Assembly: GCA_002049455.2 (NCBI GenBank)
Contig: KV918850.1
Coordinates: 62,001-126,000 of the forward strand
DNA from: Porphyra umbilicalis
Lineage: Eukaryota; Rhodophyta; Bangiophyceae; Bangiales; Bangiaceae
Direction: 5' to 3'
Length of the DNA stretch: 64,000 nt
Shown here: positions 21,141 through 31,422 of the stretch, piece after piece
How the letters are laid out: each line of letters starts with the position of its first letter
Position numbering within the stretch: position 1 is the first letter of the stretch
Program-made: the position numbers and the translations under genes
Notes under the pieces: model-generated
What the model was told of the DNA's origin: nothing
Seen by the model: the letters and a program-made list of their open reading frames with translations, nothing else
Databases searched by the model: none

Positions 21141-21879
21141 AAAACCTGAGGGAGGCGAAGGGAGGAAAAGAGGCGATGGGGGGGAAGGGGGCCGGCCAGA
21201 GCGGCGGCGCCTGTAGGGCAGCGGCGGGTTAGGAGGGGGGTTATGCGGGGGCGGGGAGGCGCGGCGGGGTGGGGCGGTGCGGAAAGTGGGGCGAAGGGAT
21301 GGCGGACAGTCGGGCGGGGGGATGGCGGACAGCGGGGTGGACTGTCGCGACCGTCACGGCCACATGTGTGTCGTCTCGCCCACAAGAGTCGCCGTGCCTG
21401 ACGAACTGTTTGCAACCGCGTCCGTTGCCGCCGCCACAGTCTGGACGGCCGCCGCTGCCGCGGTCAAGCACGAGCACGCCTCAAAGAACTACCGAACAGC
21501 ACTCATAGACCTGATCTCAAGAATACTTAGGTGCTCAAAAACTTTCTTGAGAATATTTCACTTCTTATGCACCCTTGAATAAGTCGTTTATAATTATGCA
21601 CTTTGTAGTGTAACTGTTCTCTATGAGCATTTTGATTGGCCGTAGAATCCCACATTTGCACTACCGGAGTATCTTTTCACATCTTCGGCCGCTATTTCTC
21701 GTTTTCGAATTCCGATTTCTTGTTCTTGGATGGAAATCGTTCGTCATTAGATCATCAGTGCTCGATGTTGTTTTCTAAATAGTTCTGTCAACTCCGTGGC
21801 GAACTGGAGATCGGGATAAATCTGTATATCTTGAGGGAGCTCGCAGGTTCTCCCCCTCGATCACGGCGAAGAAATGGGG

Positions 21880-21886
21880 GGTGGCG

Positions 21887-21918
<32 letters not shown>

Positions 21919-22870
21919 GCACCGCCCCGCCGCGCCGCCGCGCACGCGGCTCGCCGTGACGCCCCGCGCGCCGGGGCGGCCGGCGGCGGCAGCGGCGGCG
22001 GCGGGGCGGCCACGCGCCGCGCCGCGCCGTCCGTGACGCGATGGCGGTCGACGGCCGCCTTTGCGGCTGCCGCCACTACCGGCACCGGCACCGCCCTCTC
22101 CCTCCTTCGTGCCAGCCACCGGCCCTCTGCCACAAAGGCGGCGGCGGCGGCGACGAAGGCGGTGGCGGCGTCCCCGCGCGGCCCCGCCAGCACACGTGGA
22201 CGGCCATGGCCTCGTGTCGCCGCCTTCTCCTAACCGCCCTCCTCACCGCCGCCGTCAAGACCGCTGTCAACGTGGCGGACGTCGCCTCCGTCGTCGGCGG
22301 CGGGGTGGACGGCGCGACCGCCGCAACCGCCACCACCGCCGCCACCGCCGCCGCCGCCGCATCCGCCGCCGTTGCCACGTGACGGCGGCGGCGACGGCGG
22401 CGACGGCGGCGGCGACAGAGGCGACGGCGGCGGCGATGGCGGCGACGGCGGCGGCGGCGGCGGCGGCAGGGGCGGCGGCGACGGCGATGACTACGGCGGC
22501 GGCGGCAGCCGGAGAGGCGGCGGCGACGGCAGAGGCGGCCGCAATGGCGGCAAAAGCGCCGACGGCGGCAACGACGACGGCGGCGGCGGCAGCGGCCGCG
22601 GCAGTGGCGGCAACGGTGGCGGCAGAGACGGCGCCGACGGCGCCGACGGCTGCGGCAAGGGCAGTGATGGCGGCAACGGCGACGCCCCCCTTGTCGGCGG
22701 CAATGGCAGTGGCGGCGGCAACGGCAACGCCTCCAACTGCGGCGGAGACGGCGGTGGCGGCAGCGACGGCGCCGACGGCGCCGATGGCGGCGGCAAGGGC
22801 GGTGGCGGCGGCAACGGCGACGCCCCCGACAGCGGCGGCAACGGCGGTGGCGGCGGCGACGGCGACACCA
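21880..22870. repeat. GGC/GCC trinucleotide-rich simple sequence
   Basis: About 1 kb of imperfect GGC/GAC/GCC triplet repeat. Every frame on both strands translates as Ala, Gly/Asp or Arg runs. A (GCC)n tract opens it at 21885-21920. The block leads straight into the plus-strand host frame at 22941 and may be its low-complexity 5' part, but the triplets alone are not evidence of coding. Confidence 0.8.
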
Positions 22871-22940
22871 CCCCCCCCCCCCATCCCCCCCCCCACCACC
22901 CACGTCGACACGGGCGGCCTGGTCCTCTAAGGCGACGACG

Positions 22941-23353
22941 ATGGGGCAGCGGACCCCCTCCCCCCCCACGCCCACCCCCCCCCGGTGGCGGCGATGCGGG
23001 CGGCGATGGACCCGCCGCCGCCCCCCCCAGCCCCCCCGCGCCTTCATCCTCTACGACGGCAAGTACGGGCAGCTCAAAAAACAAATCGCGTCGCTCCTCA
23101 ACGTCCTGGCCCTCCACGCCGCCCTCGCCGTCGACAAGGCGGCGGCGGGGGGGCGGTCGCCTTCGCCCCCGCCCCCCACCATAGTCGTGCCGCGCTTGTC
23201 GGCAGGCTCGGATACGTGGCGTAACGCGCAGGCCACGCTGCTCCAGACGGCAGCGCCGCTCGCGCCCCCGCCGCCGCTGCAGCCGCCACCGCCGCCGCGC
23301 AACGACCTGCCGGCGGCGGGCGCGCGCGCGCTCGCGGCAGCGGCGGCGGCGGT
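22941..23353 (+). CDS. Host open frame interrupted by an LTR retrotransposon (5' part)
   Basis: The frame starts at ATG 22941, or earlier through the GGC-rich block. After a Pro-rich start it has a non-repetitive segment (AFILYDGKYGQLKKQIASLL, then VVPRLSAGSDTWRNAQATLL) before an Ala-rich end. The LTR element begins at 23354. On the far side the same frame, adjusted for the 5-bp duplication, continues at 33698 and stays open to 33916. The insertion therefore splits what was one open frame. I do not recognise the protein. The Leu/Ala-rich centre could be helical. Confidence 0.45.
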
Positions 23354-23748
23354 TGTGGTATTAATAACGTTAGTTCAATTACCAGTGTACTGAGACCGAC
23401 CGTAGCCCAGCAATAAAGCGAGTTCTATCGCCGTCGCGGCGAGGAAGAAAGACCTTTTGATGAAGGGCATCCGATGGGGAGCCGGGTGGTGCCCACGACG
23501 GCGACCCCGGACCCACGGTGGTTTAATACAAACAACGGCACTGGTCGATCGACCATCCGATCAAGCGATTGTAATGAGTGCCGGGAGACAGATAAGACAG
23601 GCAAGCAAACAAGCAAATAAAAAATAAACAATGCGGAAGTAACCCCCCAAAGGGCGTGCCACAAGCCGAGTCACACACATCCGTGGATTCGGCCAGTCAA
23701 GGGGGCTACTCGTGGCTAATTGCCAATTGGTAGCAAAGATATGCTACA
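23354..23748 (-). repeat. 3' LTR of the chromovirus
   Basis: 395 bases, minus orientation. It matches the copy at 33300 except at five positions. The inner edge at 23749 should hold the polypurine tract; the minus strand there reads only GTTGGAGGTA, which is a weak one. Confidence 0.93.
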
Positions 23749-24149
23749 TACCTCCAACGCGAGATTCGAACCGTCCCGGTGAGATCCGAGGATGGTGAAA
23801 CCCGATTGGGCGATCGCTGCCCCTTACGGGCCCGCGCGGGCACAACCGCCCAGGCGGTGGGAGCCGTGGGGGGCGCGCCGCCCAGTCCCGATTGGGGGGA
23901 GGTGGCGGTTCGCCGTCGTCGGTCGCGACCGTCCCGCCACACACGCGCGGGCGTGGGTGGCGGGCAGCTGACGCTGCGGATCCGACCGGCGCTTGCGCGT
24001 ACACGCGCCCTCGCAGGGGAGTCGGCGTCGGCGTCGGCGTGGTGGCCAAACGGCCGGTTGACAGGCGACCAGCGTTGGGGTTAAGACCCGTTGGTGCGCG
24101 GGTGCGTCGTGCAACACGCGTTGGGACAACCGTCGCCGGCGCCGAGTGG

Positions 24150-24365
24150 CGCCTCCTTCGTCGGGGGTTTGACTACCCCGACGACACGGCGAAAGCCGGG
24201 ACGCGGGTCCGTGGTGCCGAGCGTGGGTGTGGGGTTCACACCTCCAGGCCGGTTAGCACCGAGTCGGGCGCGCGGGGTAGCACCAGCTGGTTGTCGTCGT
24301 GACGGCAGGCGCCGCCCTCGTCGGGGTGTTGACTCCCCCGACGACACGGCGGAAGCCGGGGTGCG
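24150..24365. repeat. Repeated hairpin segment inside the chromovirus
   Basis: Two related segments about 150 bases apart each carry CGTCGGGG, a short loop and CCCCGACG, followed by ACACGGCG, then AAGCCGGG. They lie in the non-coding part between the 3' LTR and the antisense ORF and may be a duplicated regulatory hairpin. Confidence 0.6.
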
Positions 24366-24539
24366 GGTGTGCGTTGTTATCGGCACGGGGCCATCCCGTG
24401 TCTTCGTGCTCGCGCACAGGTCGCTGCCTATCGGCAAGGTTGAGTAGGGGTGCGTCGCCGCAAGGTGGCACACCGCGAGGTGTTGGGCCCGGTGAGTGTG
24501 GGTTTGCGCGGAGTGGGGGGGGGCGGCGCGCACGGCGGC

Positions 24540-24826
24540 AAGGCGGCAAGCCCGGCGGCAAGGGCGGCAAGGGCGGCGAGCGCGGCGGCAAGGGCGGCAA
24601 GCGCGGCCAGCCCGGCGGCGACGGCGGCAAGGGCGGCAAGCGCGGCCAGCCCGGCGGCGACGGCGGCAAGGGCGGCAAGCGCGGCCAGCCCGGCGGCGAC
24701 GGCGGCAAGGGCGGCAAGCGCGGCCAGCCCGGCGGCGACGGCGGCAAGGGCGGCAAGCGCGGCCAGCCCGACGGCGACGGCGGCAAGGGCGGCAAGCGCG
24801 GCCAGCCCGGCGGCGACGACCAGCGT
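24540..24826 (+). repeat. 39-bp tandem repeat, about six units
   Basis: Unit of 13 codons beginning GGCGGCAAGGGCGGC, with clean periodicity from about 24575 to 24815. In the frame of the downstream ORF it gives Ala/Ser/Thr-rich AASAASPAATAAR. In the next frame it gives Gly-rich GGKGGKRGQPGGD, which looks collagen-like. On the minus strand it gives Arg/Cys-rich repeats. Probably the 5' leader of the antisense ORF. Confidence 0.85.
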
Positions 24827-24851
24827 AAACACCCCCCGGACGGCCAACGCG

Positions 24852-26810
24852 ATGGCGGATTCCGCCGCGATGGCGGTGGACGTCGGCGTTGCCGGTGGCG
24901 GTGATGCCATCGACGGGGCGCATGCCGCCGCGGGTGGCCATCCGGAAGTGGATTGCTCCGCGGACCCAGAGGTCTTGCGCCAGTTTCGGCCTCGCGGCTC
25001 GTACTACGTGCACGCCAACCCTGTAGAGGTGGTCGATGGGGTCCCGCGGGTCACCAACAACCGTCTGTACGAGATGTGCGTACGCAATCGCGCTCGTGCG
25101 CACACGCGCCGTGTTTACGCTCACTACGAGGTGTTGCCCGACTTCATCGACGTGATGGCGCAAGCCGGGTTGCCGGATCACGCGGGCGACCGCGTGGCCG
25201 AGGTCCATGGGGACCCGTACATCGGGAACCAGGGACCTCAGCGTCGTGTATACGAGGTGATGTCGTTTTGCAACGAGGTCGTGCGGTACCAACTGCCGTT
25301 GCACCCGTTCCACCGCTTGGTGTACGCCAATGCGCTTATGTTCCCTGTGAAGGGTACAGAGTCGATCGAGGCAGCGGCCAACTCGTTTTGTCGCTTGCTG
25401 CGCAACTGGCCGAAGGCCGTCTTCCTCAAGAGGGCTCTCGCCGAGGACCTTTTGGTCCCGTTCGGGCACGACTCCGGTCTGGAGCCGTACCTCGAGCAGC
25501 TTGCGCTGGTGAAGCACGAGGAGAACGACAATGTCGAAGATGACCGCAGTCCGCGGGTCACCGGGTTGCCGAACCCCTTTCGGCTGCCGATGTTCCCATC
25601 CGACCAACGTCGGGCCGCTGACACGCGCTTCTTTCGCGGTCGCGAGTTGATGCCTACCGCGTGGGCGGCTGGATTTCTCCGTGCGCCACGGGCGTTCGAC
25701 TTATCCCGTTGGCTTCCGCCTATCCCGGACTGGGAGCCCCACACGGGGTTGTGGGTGGCGACCCCCGTGGTGGTGTCCTACATGGCGGACGCGTTGCGCA
25801 ACGCCTACAGCTCCGTCTGGCAGGAGGTGTACTCCGAGTACTACTGCAACTTAGTTGCTGCGTGGGTTCACACCCTGCAGGAGGACAAGCTCTTCGTCCA
25901 CTTGGACACGAAGACGCTTCGTCATTTCGACGCGTTGGATACGTCCAAGTTGAAGGACGCGCCCGACGGCGAGGCCAAGTACGTCTTGTACGGCAAGATG
26001 CGTCAAGCCGTGACGGCGTTTCCCTGGCGGGAGGTCCTTAAGGACGTCGTCTGGCGCAACCGCGACTCCGGGGAAGCCCGGCAGGTGCGGGTCACGGTCG
26101 ACCCGACCAAGGAATATGGCTTTTGCCTGCGCCACCCTTGTGTCGATTTCGACTGGGCGTTGGACCAGAACGCGCCACTCCCGATGGCTCGAATCACTTC
26201 GAACCATCCCGGGGTGTGGCGTCGTGGTCGTCGAACCTGGGCTCACGCCCTTGGCGACGCCCGCGAGGGCCGCTACCGCCCGCGTTTACCGCGGCGCGAT
26301 CGCTCGCCATCTCCGCCACGGTCGGTGGATGCCACTTGGCCGACCCGCGCGTCGTCAACCGCGGCGGTTGCCTTGGTTGGGTCGGCGCGCGCGCGCGATG
26401 TACGCGTTCGCACGCCCCGAGGGGCAGCCTTGTCGGCGGTGGCTAGCGCCTGGGTCGAGCAGATCGCAGGCTTGCGTACCGCTGTTGAGCGCGCGGACGG
26501 ACGGGGTGTCGAGTCGGCTTTGTCCATTATTGGACATACCGTGGCTCGCGCCGTTGACGGCGAGGCCAACTACGGGCGCTTCGCCCAGCACCTCGAGGCT
26601 ATACAGCCAGAGGAGGAGGCCGCGCCGGCGCGCTTCAACGCGCAGAGCATCCTTGGTCGTCGGACCCACGAGGGCGGAGGCCCGGCGACGGGGGTTCCGC
26701 ACTCGGCGCGCAACACGCGTGCGCGTAGTGTCTCGCAGGAGTCGGCGGCCAGTGTTGGCGCGAGCCGCGATTCCCGTCGGGACTCGCGTCGTCGTGACGA
26801 CGAGGAGTAG
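24852..26810 (+). CDS. Antisense extra ORF of the chromovirus, unknown protein
   Basis: 652 codons from ATG 24852, on the strand opposite gag-pol and convergent with pol (162 bases apart). The frame is open upstream to 24450 through a 39-bp repeat but without ATG. The body (residues 25-470) is non-repetitive and looks globular (QFRPRGSYYVHANPVEVVDG, KYVLYGKMRQAVTAFPWREV, YGFCLRHPCVDFDWALDQ). The C-terminus is rich in Arg/Ser/Asp (SPSPPRS, SRRDSRRRDDEE). I recognise no family and see no envelope signature: no signal peptide or strong membrane span. Long antisense ORFs between pol and the 3' LTR are known in some plant gypsy elements, so this is probably an element gene, perhaps made from its own promoter. 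An intact 652-codon frame in a copy with damaged pol argues for recent selection or very recent damage. Confidence 0.65.
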   Translation: MADSAAMAVDVGVAGGGDAIDGAHAAAGGHPEVDCSADPEVLRQFRPRGSYYVHANPVEVVDGVPRVTNNRLYEMCVRNRARAHTRRVYAHYEVLPDFIDVMAQAGLPDHAGDRVAEVHGDPYIGNQGPQRRVYEVMSFCNEVVRYQLPLHPFHRLVYANALMFPVKGTESIEAAANSFCRLLRNWPKAVFLKRALAEDLLVPFGHDSGLEPYLEQLALVKHEENDNVEDDRSPRVTGLPNPFRLPMFPSDQRRAADTRFFRGRELMPTAWAAGFLRAPRAFDLSRWLPPIPDWEPHTGLWVATPVVVSYMADALRNAYSSVWQEVYSEYYCNLVAAWVHTLQEDKLFVHLDTKTLRHFDALDTSKLKDAPDGEAKYVLYGKMRQAVTAFPWREVLKDVVWRNRDSGEARQVRVTVDPTKEYGFCLRHPCVDFDWALDQNAPLPMARITSNHPGVWRRGRRTWAHALGDAREGRYRPRLPRRDRSPSPPRSVDATWPTRASSTAAVALVGSARARDVRVRTPRGAALSAVASAWVEQIAGLRTAVERADGRGVESALSIIGHTVARAVDGEANYGRFAQHLEAIQPEEEAAPARFNAQSILGRRTHEGGGPATGVPHSARNTRARSVSQESAASVGASRDSRRDSRRRDDEE

Positions 26811-26971
26811 CGAGGTTCACTGCTCAGTGACTTGCTCGGTTGACCCCGGTGGGGGGGTGGGGTTGACAATGTCGGGGTCTCACGCCTTTTTAGGGTGTTG
26901 ATGTTTCTTCGTCTTGTTGTTGTTTGTCGTTTGACATGTTCGTATCCACTTCTCAGTTTTTCTGTCTATCG

Positions 26972-29689
26972 TCATAGCGATGAAGGAAGTGGCAGGCCAT
27001 CATGGCCCATGTTGTGGGATTTGTATCCCTTGAGTCTGCTGATAAAAGCACTTCGTACTCGAAACATGCACGTATGGCAGTAGCGTACCAACTGGCGTTG
27101 GTCCATTGTGGTATTACCACGGTTGCTTCTTCTGTGGTTGTTACCAAGCGTCGAAGGACTGAGTCCAAGTGTTGCACCGGAGGTACCAGAAACCCGTTGG
27201 GGAGCACTGGTACGGGGGGAGCGCTCCCGAATGAGTGTCGCCTGTGCGGATTTTGGCCACACATATGTGTACGGGCCGTAAACACGGTTCAGCCGAGAGA
27301 AATGCCGCAAGGCAAGTTGGGGGTCATACGCAAAGTTGCGCGTCATGGACGGCAGAGTGGACTTGAGCCACGCCACAGGAATTACTTCCTTAATTGCAAC
27401 GTCGGTACTTGACTCTGTCCAAGAGACATCGGCATGGATAACTCCGTCACCGGTTACATGGACATGTTGGATAGTGCGTATCCACGTGGAGTCCATGACG
27501 ATGTTGGCCACGGTTGTGAGCCCGGCCTGTCGGCGACTTCGTCGCGTTGGCGTTTGCCACTCGTACCCCGGTACATGCTTTTTCTTCTGTCGAAGGAAAC
27601 GCACCACCAGGTTGCGGGGGAGGTTCTCCAGGGGTTCCCAGGTGTCGTCTTTCGACCCGTAGTCGAACCAGCGCACCTTAGCGCTATAGCTCTCACCTGT
27701 CTGGCGTAAGCCTAGGAGTTTGTCGATCACATACTCATCGGCAGTTGCCGGGGTTGACTTGCGTTGGTCTAGACCATCTAGCAAGGGGTGTGGAACCTTG
27801 TCCGTCGTCGTTGGACGAGGAGCTGGGGTGACATGGTCACTGCTGACGCGTTTCTCCTCGCCGTCAATGTCAATGACAAACGTGGAGGCGTCCGCGTCCG
27901 CGTCGACGACCACGAAGGGGCCAATGGCTTTGCTTTGCAGCTTGTTTTGCCGATCGTGGTTGGTCGTGTATACGTAGTCGCCGATCTGAACGTGCGCATT
28001 GCGGGTTGCGACCCGATGGTCGAAGTTACGTTTGTAACGTTGTTGCGTCTTACGCAAGGCCTCGACCACGATGGGGATCTGCTTGCGCAGGCGGGCCATG
28101 AACTCGCGCTTGCGAGCTAGGGGTGACCCATCCTTGAGCGTTTCCTTATTGGTAAGCGGAGTGCCCGGGGGCAGGTTGCGAACCGTGAGGTTGGGGATCC
28201 GCCTTGGGATAACAAGCTCAAATGGGGCGATGCCCGTCGACCGATGTGGTTGGCTATTATACGCCATGGTGATTACCGGGAGTAGCACATCCCATCGTGA
28301 TGGGTCGTCAGCGACGTAGTGTCGCAGCTGCGTAGCCATGGTACGGTTGTACCGTTCAACTTGCCCATTGGTTTGGGGATGATACGCCGTGGTGCGAACC
28401 GTTTCAATGCCAAGCATTTTCATCACAGCGGTGAAGAAGTTCGACATGAACTGGGGCCCTTGGTCCGATAGGATCCGGTCCGGTGGCCCGTAGGCTGACA
28501 CCCACGCGTCGATGATGGCTGACGCCACTGACATAGCCGTGATTCGCCGCAAGGCGACGCACTTGGTGAGCTTGGCGAAGCGGTCGGTGATAACCAAGAT
28601 GAAGCGGTTGCCCTTCTTGGAGGCTGGGATGGGCCCAAAGATGTCAACGGATAGCTCTGTGAGAGGCTCGGTAGCCTGGAACAGGGTCAAGGGCGTGGTG
28701 TGTCGCCGCAAGGCGAGGCGGTTTTGCGCACACGTTGTGCATTTGGTGATGGTCGAATGAATATCCGTCACCATTGAAGGCCAGTAGTATGCCTTGCGCA
28801 TGGTGTAATACATCCGGTTCATACCAGGATGGGCGGCCACGGTTGCGTGGTGCTCGAGGGTCAACACGCGTTCGCGTAGAGACTTTGGAATAACCAGTTG
28901 ATTGCCGTAAGGCGCACGGCGGTACAGAGCGTGATGCTCATCGCGGAAGAAGGCCTTGGCCGTTCCGCGCTCCACGCGAGTGGACATCTCGACGCAGAAG
29001 TCGTCTGTTTGTTGTGCTTCGACAACGTCGTCGAACTCCACCGGTTCCGGTGTGTCGGTACCCGTGTACCTCCCCGTTCTTAAGCCGTTGGCCGTCTCGG
29101 CCAATGCCAGACAAGGTATATCATCATGAATATCTTCTGGCGGCGCCACCGTAGAGGCGCGCGACAGGAAGTCGGGCAAGTGGTGAGATGCACCTGGTTT
29201 ATAAACCATATCGAATGTATATTCGGAGAGGCGAAGTCGCCATCGCATCAAGCGTCCGCTTGAGTCGGTCGTGCTGTAGATCCAGCTAAGTGCTTGGTGA
29301 TCCGTTCGGATGAGGAAGCGTTGTCCGTCGAGGAAGTGCCTCAACTTGAGGACAGCCCACACAACGCCGAGGCATTCTCGCTCCGTGGTGGAGTAGTTTT
29401 GCTCTGCAGCAGTGAGTCCTCGGCTCCAATACCCGACAGGGTGAAGCAGTTCGCCCGGCTCCTCTTGGAGTAGGGTACAACCAACTTGGTCGGCGCATGC
29501 GTCCACGTCAACGACGAGCTTCCGATTGGCCTTCGGCAAGGCAAGTACCGGTGGGCACAACAGTGCGTTGCGAAGGTCCTCGAAGGCGGCGATAGCCACG
29601 TCCGTCGGTGGTGGTAAATCCGGTGGGATCTCGGCCCTAGTCAGGGCGTTCAGGGGCTTTGCTCGTTTGGCAAAGTCTTTGACAAACCG
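26972..29689 (-). CDS. Chromovirus Pol, RNase H and integrase with chromodomain
   Basis: In-frame continuation of pol after the TGA at 29690. RNase H: VDVDACADQVG, the ERECLGVVWA Glu, and RTDHQAL. Integrase: an HHCC zinc-binding domain (H..H then CTTCAQN) and the catalytic core with SVDIFGP, ILSDQGPQF and the Glu in NGQVERYN. A chromodomain near 27560-27720 (EYVIDKLLGL, KVRWFDYGSKDDTWEP) should target integration to marked chromatin and defines the chromovirus clade. A tail of about 190 residues follows. All catalytic residues are present; function is lost only because the upstream stop cuts the polyprotein. Confidence 0.92.
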   Translation of the reverse strand, partial: RFVKDFAKRAKPLNALTRAEIPPDLPPPTDVAIAAFEDLRNALLCPPVLALPKANRKLVVDVDACADQVGCTLLQEEPGELLHPVGYWSRGLTAAEQNYSTTERECLGVVWAVLKLRHFLDGQRFLIRTDHQALSWIYSTTDSSGRLMRWRLRLSEYTFDMVYKPGASHHLPDFLSRASTVAPPEDIHDDIPCLALAETANGLRTGRYTGTDTPEPVEFDDVVEAQQTDDFCVEMSTRVERGTAKAFFRDEHHALYRRAPYGNQLVIPKSLRERVLTLEHHATVAAHPGMNRMYYTMRKAYYWPSMVTDIHSTITKCTTCAQNRLALRRHTTPLTLFQATEPLTELSVDIFGPIPASKKGNRFILVITDRFAKLTKCVALRRITAMSVASAIIDAWVSAYGPPDRILSDQGPQFMSNFFTAVMKMLGIETVRTTAYHPQTNGQVERYNRTMATQLRHYVADDPSRWDVLLPVITMAYNSQPHRSTGIAPFELVIPRRIPNLTVRNLPPGTPLTNKETLKDGSPLARKREFMARLRKQIPIVVEALRKTQQRYKRNFDHRVATRNAHVQIGDYVYTTNHDRQNKLQSKAIGPFVVVDADADASTFVIDIDGEEKRVSSDHVTPAPRPTTTDKVPHPLLDGLDQRKSTPATADEYVIDKLLGLRQTGESYSAKVRWFDYGSKDDTWEPLENLPRNLVVRFLRQKKKHVPGYEWQTPTRRSRRQAGLTTVANIVMDSTWIRTIQHVHVTGDGVIHADVSWTESSTDVAIKEVIPVAWLKSTLPSMTRNFAYDPQLALRHFSRLNRVYGPYTYVWPKSAQATLIRERSPRTSAPQRVSGTSGATLGLSPSTLGNNHRRSNRGNTTMDQRQLVRYCHTCMFRVRSAFISRLKGYKSHNMGHDGLPLPSSL

Positions 29690-31417
29690 TCAATAGACGT
29701 TGCACATTCCCAAGAAGCTTTTCAGCTGGGTCTTTGTGGTTGGGAACTTGGCATGCTTCAGAGCATCCACGTTCTTGTTGTGCACGTGCAGTTGCCCGGG
29801 GCGGACAATGTGTCCTAGGTACTCGACCTCATCGGAGAACCACGTACTTTTTTCCAGGTTGAGGGTGACCCCGGCATCACGGAGACGGTGAAGAACCGTG
29901 TCAACGTCTTTGACGTGTTGTTCCGCGTTGGCGGAGAAGATGATGACATCGTCTAAGTAGACAAGGCATATCTGCCACTTCAAACCCGAGAGGATAATAT
30001 CCAACGCGCGCTGAAAGGTAGCGGGCGCGTTCGTCAAGCCGAAAGGCATGGATAACCAGTGGTATATACCACAGTGCGTCGTGAACGCCGTCTTCTCTTG
30101 GTCGTCCTTGCGTAAGGGTACTTGCCAGTACCCCGCGGTGCAGTCCAGGGACGTGAACACCTGGGCATCTCCCAAGGAGTCGAGGCAGTCCTCCATCCGA
30201 GGCAAGGGATAAGCATCCTTCTTGGTGATGTTGTTTAACCGACGATAGTCGACACAGAATCGGGCCTTGCCGTTCTTCTTTGGTACAATTACCACGGGGC
30301 TTGCCCAAGAACTATGGCTGGGGGCAATGACGTTGAGCTTCAACATCTTGTTGATCTGATCAGCGATGATCTGCCGTTTGAACGGCCCGGTGCGGTAGGG
30401 TTGGGCCCGTATGGGCAGAGCGTCGGGAGGAGTGATGATGGCGTGCTCCGTAGCACGGATGACGCCAAGGGTTCCATCCCACATAGGCGAATGCGTCTTC
30501 AGCATGTCTCGAATCTGCTTGTGCAGGTACTCGGGTGCCTCACTGAGGTCGAGGTCCTCGAGTGGGTCACGACTCGCGTCGTCCGATGAATTATCGGTTC
30601 CACCCTTTGGGGTGTTGTCATCCAAGACGGCGGAAAGCATCGGCCCTTGGTAGGGTTCTGCAAACCCCAAGGTAGAGTTCTTGCGAACAATGGCTCGGTC
30701 CTTGCCGAAGTTGCATAACTTGACCAGGAATGGTTCGTCCGGTTTGACGATGGCGATGCCGCGGGCGACGGCCATCGACTTGTGTCGGCACAACCGAATG
30801 TTCGGTGTGATGGTAACCATACCAGGGGTGTCGCACGTGGCCATGATCCACTCCTCCTTGTGTCCGTTGACACGCACCTGTTTGCAGGCTCGAACCCGAG
30901 CGGGTTTATCTTGCCAGTGGCGGTCCCACGCGCTGTCGTTAAGACAAGCTAAGATCGGCGTTGGCCGAGGTTGCTCTTCCGTGCATCGCACGTGCTCTTG
31001 CCAGACGATCTTGCGCAAGCGCGGCAGAATGCCCTCGATGTTTTGTTCAATGAACTCGGTGCCAAGAATGCACTGGACTGACAAGTTGACGGCAACGAGG
31101 AATCGGTCAAATAAACGCACACCTCCGGTGTCTACATACAGATGTATGGCATACTTCGTCTCAAGACGATTGTTGTTTGCATCTCGGATGCGCGGAAGCG
31201 TAGTCAACTCTTCGGCGTACGCCATACAGTTCGAAGGGAGAACACTAGTTTGCACTATGTTCACCCCGGCGCCCGTGTCTAAGACAGGGCGGCAACTTCG
31301 CATTATGCGCAGGCATGGGCCTAACGTGGCTGCGATCTCATAGTGCCGAAGAGCACGACGTAAGAGTCTTGTCACCGTACGCTTTCGCGTTCCGCCGGGC
31401 AACCCCAAGTCGGGCAC
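29690..31417 (-). CDS. Chromovirus Pol, protease and reverse transcriptase part
   Basis: The -1 frame relative to gag; 31417 is only the first GTG, and the frame is open upstream through the end of gag. The aspartic protease motif PVLDTGAGVNIV is near residue 48. The reverse transcriptase follows with ASPVVIVPKKNGKARFCVDY, FTSLDCTAGYWQ, MPFGLTNAPATFQR and the catalytic YLDDVIIF. The frame ends at a TGA (29690-29692) in the thumb/connection, right where related elements read an Arg before FVKDFAKRAKPLN. The same frame resumes directly after it, so this is one nonsense change (CGA to TGA fits a C-to-T change at CpG), not a true end. Confidence 0.9.
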   Translation of the reverse strand: MPDLGLPGGTRKRTVTRLLRRALRHYEIAATLGPCLRIMRSCRPVLDTGAGVNIVQTSVLPSNCMAYAEELTTLPRIRDANNNRLETKYAIHLYVDTGGVRLFDRFLVAVNLSVQCILGTEFIEQNIEGILPRLRKIVWQEHVRCTEEQPRPTPILACLNDSAWDRHWQDKPARVRACKQVRVNGHKEEWIMATCDTPGMVTITPNIRLCRHKSMAVARGIAIVKPDEPFLVKLCNFGKDRAIVRKNSTLGFAEPYQGPMLSAVLDDNTPKGGTDNSSDDASRDPLEDLDLSEAPEYLHKQIRDMLKTHSPMWDGTLGVIRATEHAIITPPDALPIRAQPYRTGPFKRQIIADQINKMLKLNVIAPSHSSWASPVVIVPKKNGKARFCVDYRRLNNITKKDAYPLPRMEDCLDSLGDAQVFTSLDCTAGYWQVPLRKDDQEKTAFTTHCGIYHWLSMPFGLTNAPATFQRALDIILSGLKWQICLVYLDDVIIFSANAEQHVKDVDTVLHRLRDAGVTLNLEKSTWFSDEVEYLGHIVRPGQLHVHNKNVDALKHAKFPTTKTQLKSFLGMCNVY

Positions 31418-31422
31418 CCGGC

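Noticed and set aside
23749-23790. tRNA 3' half (TTCGAA T-loop) at the inner edge of the 3' LTR
   Set aside because: The flanking bases do not pair as a T-stem and no other arms form.
24081-25607. 508-codon minus-strand protein in the chromovirus
   Set aside because: It is the antisense shadow of the extra ORF and the 39-bp repeat, with repeated Arg/Cys units only.
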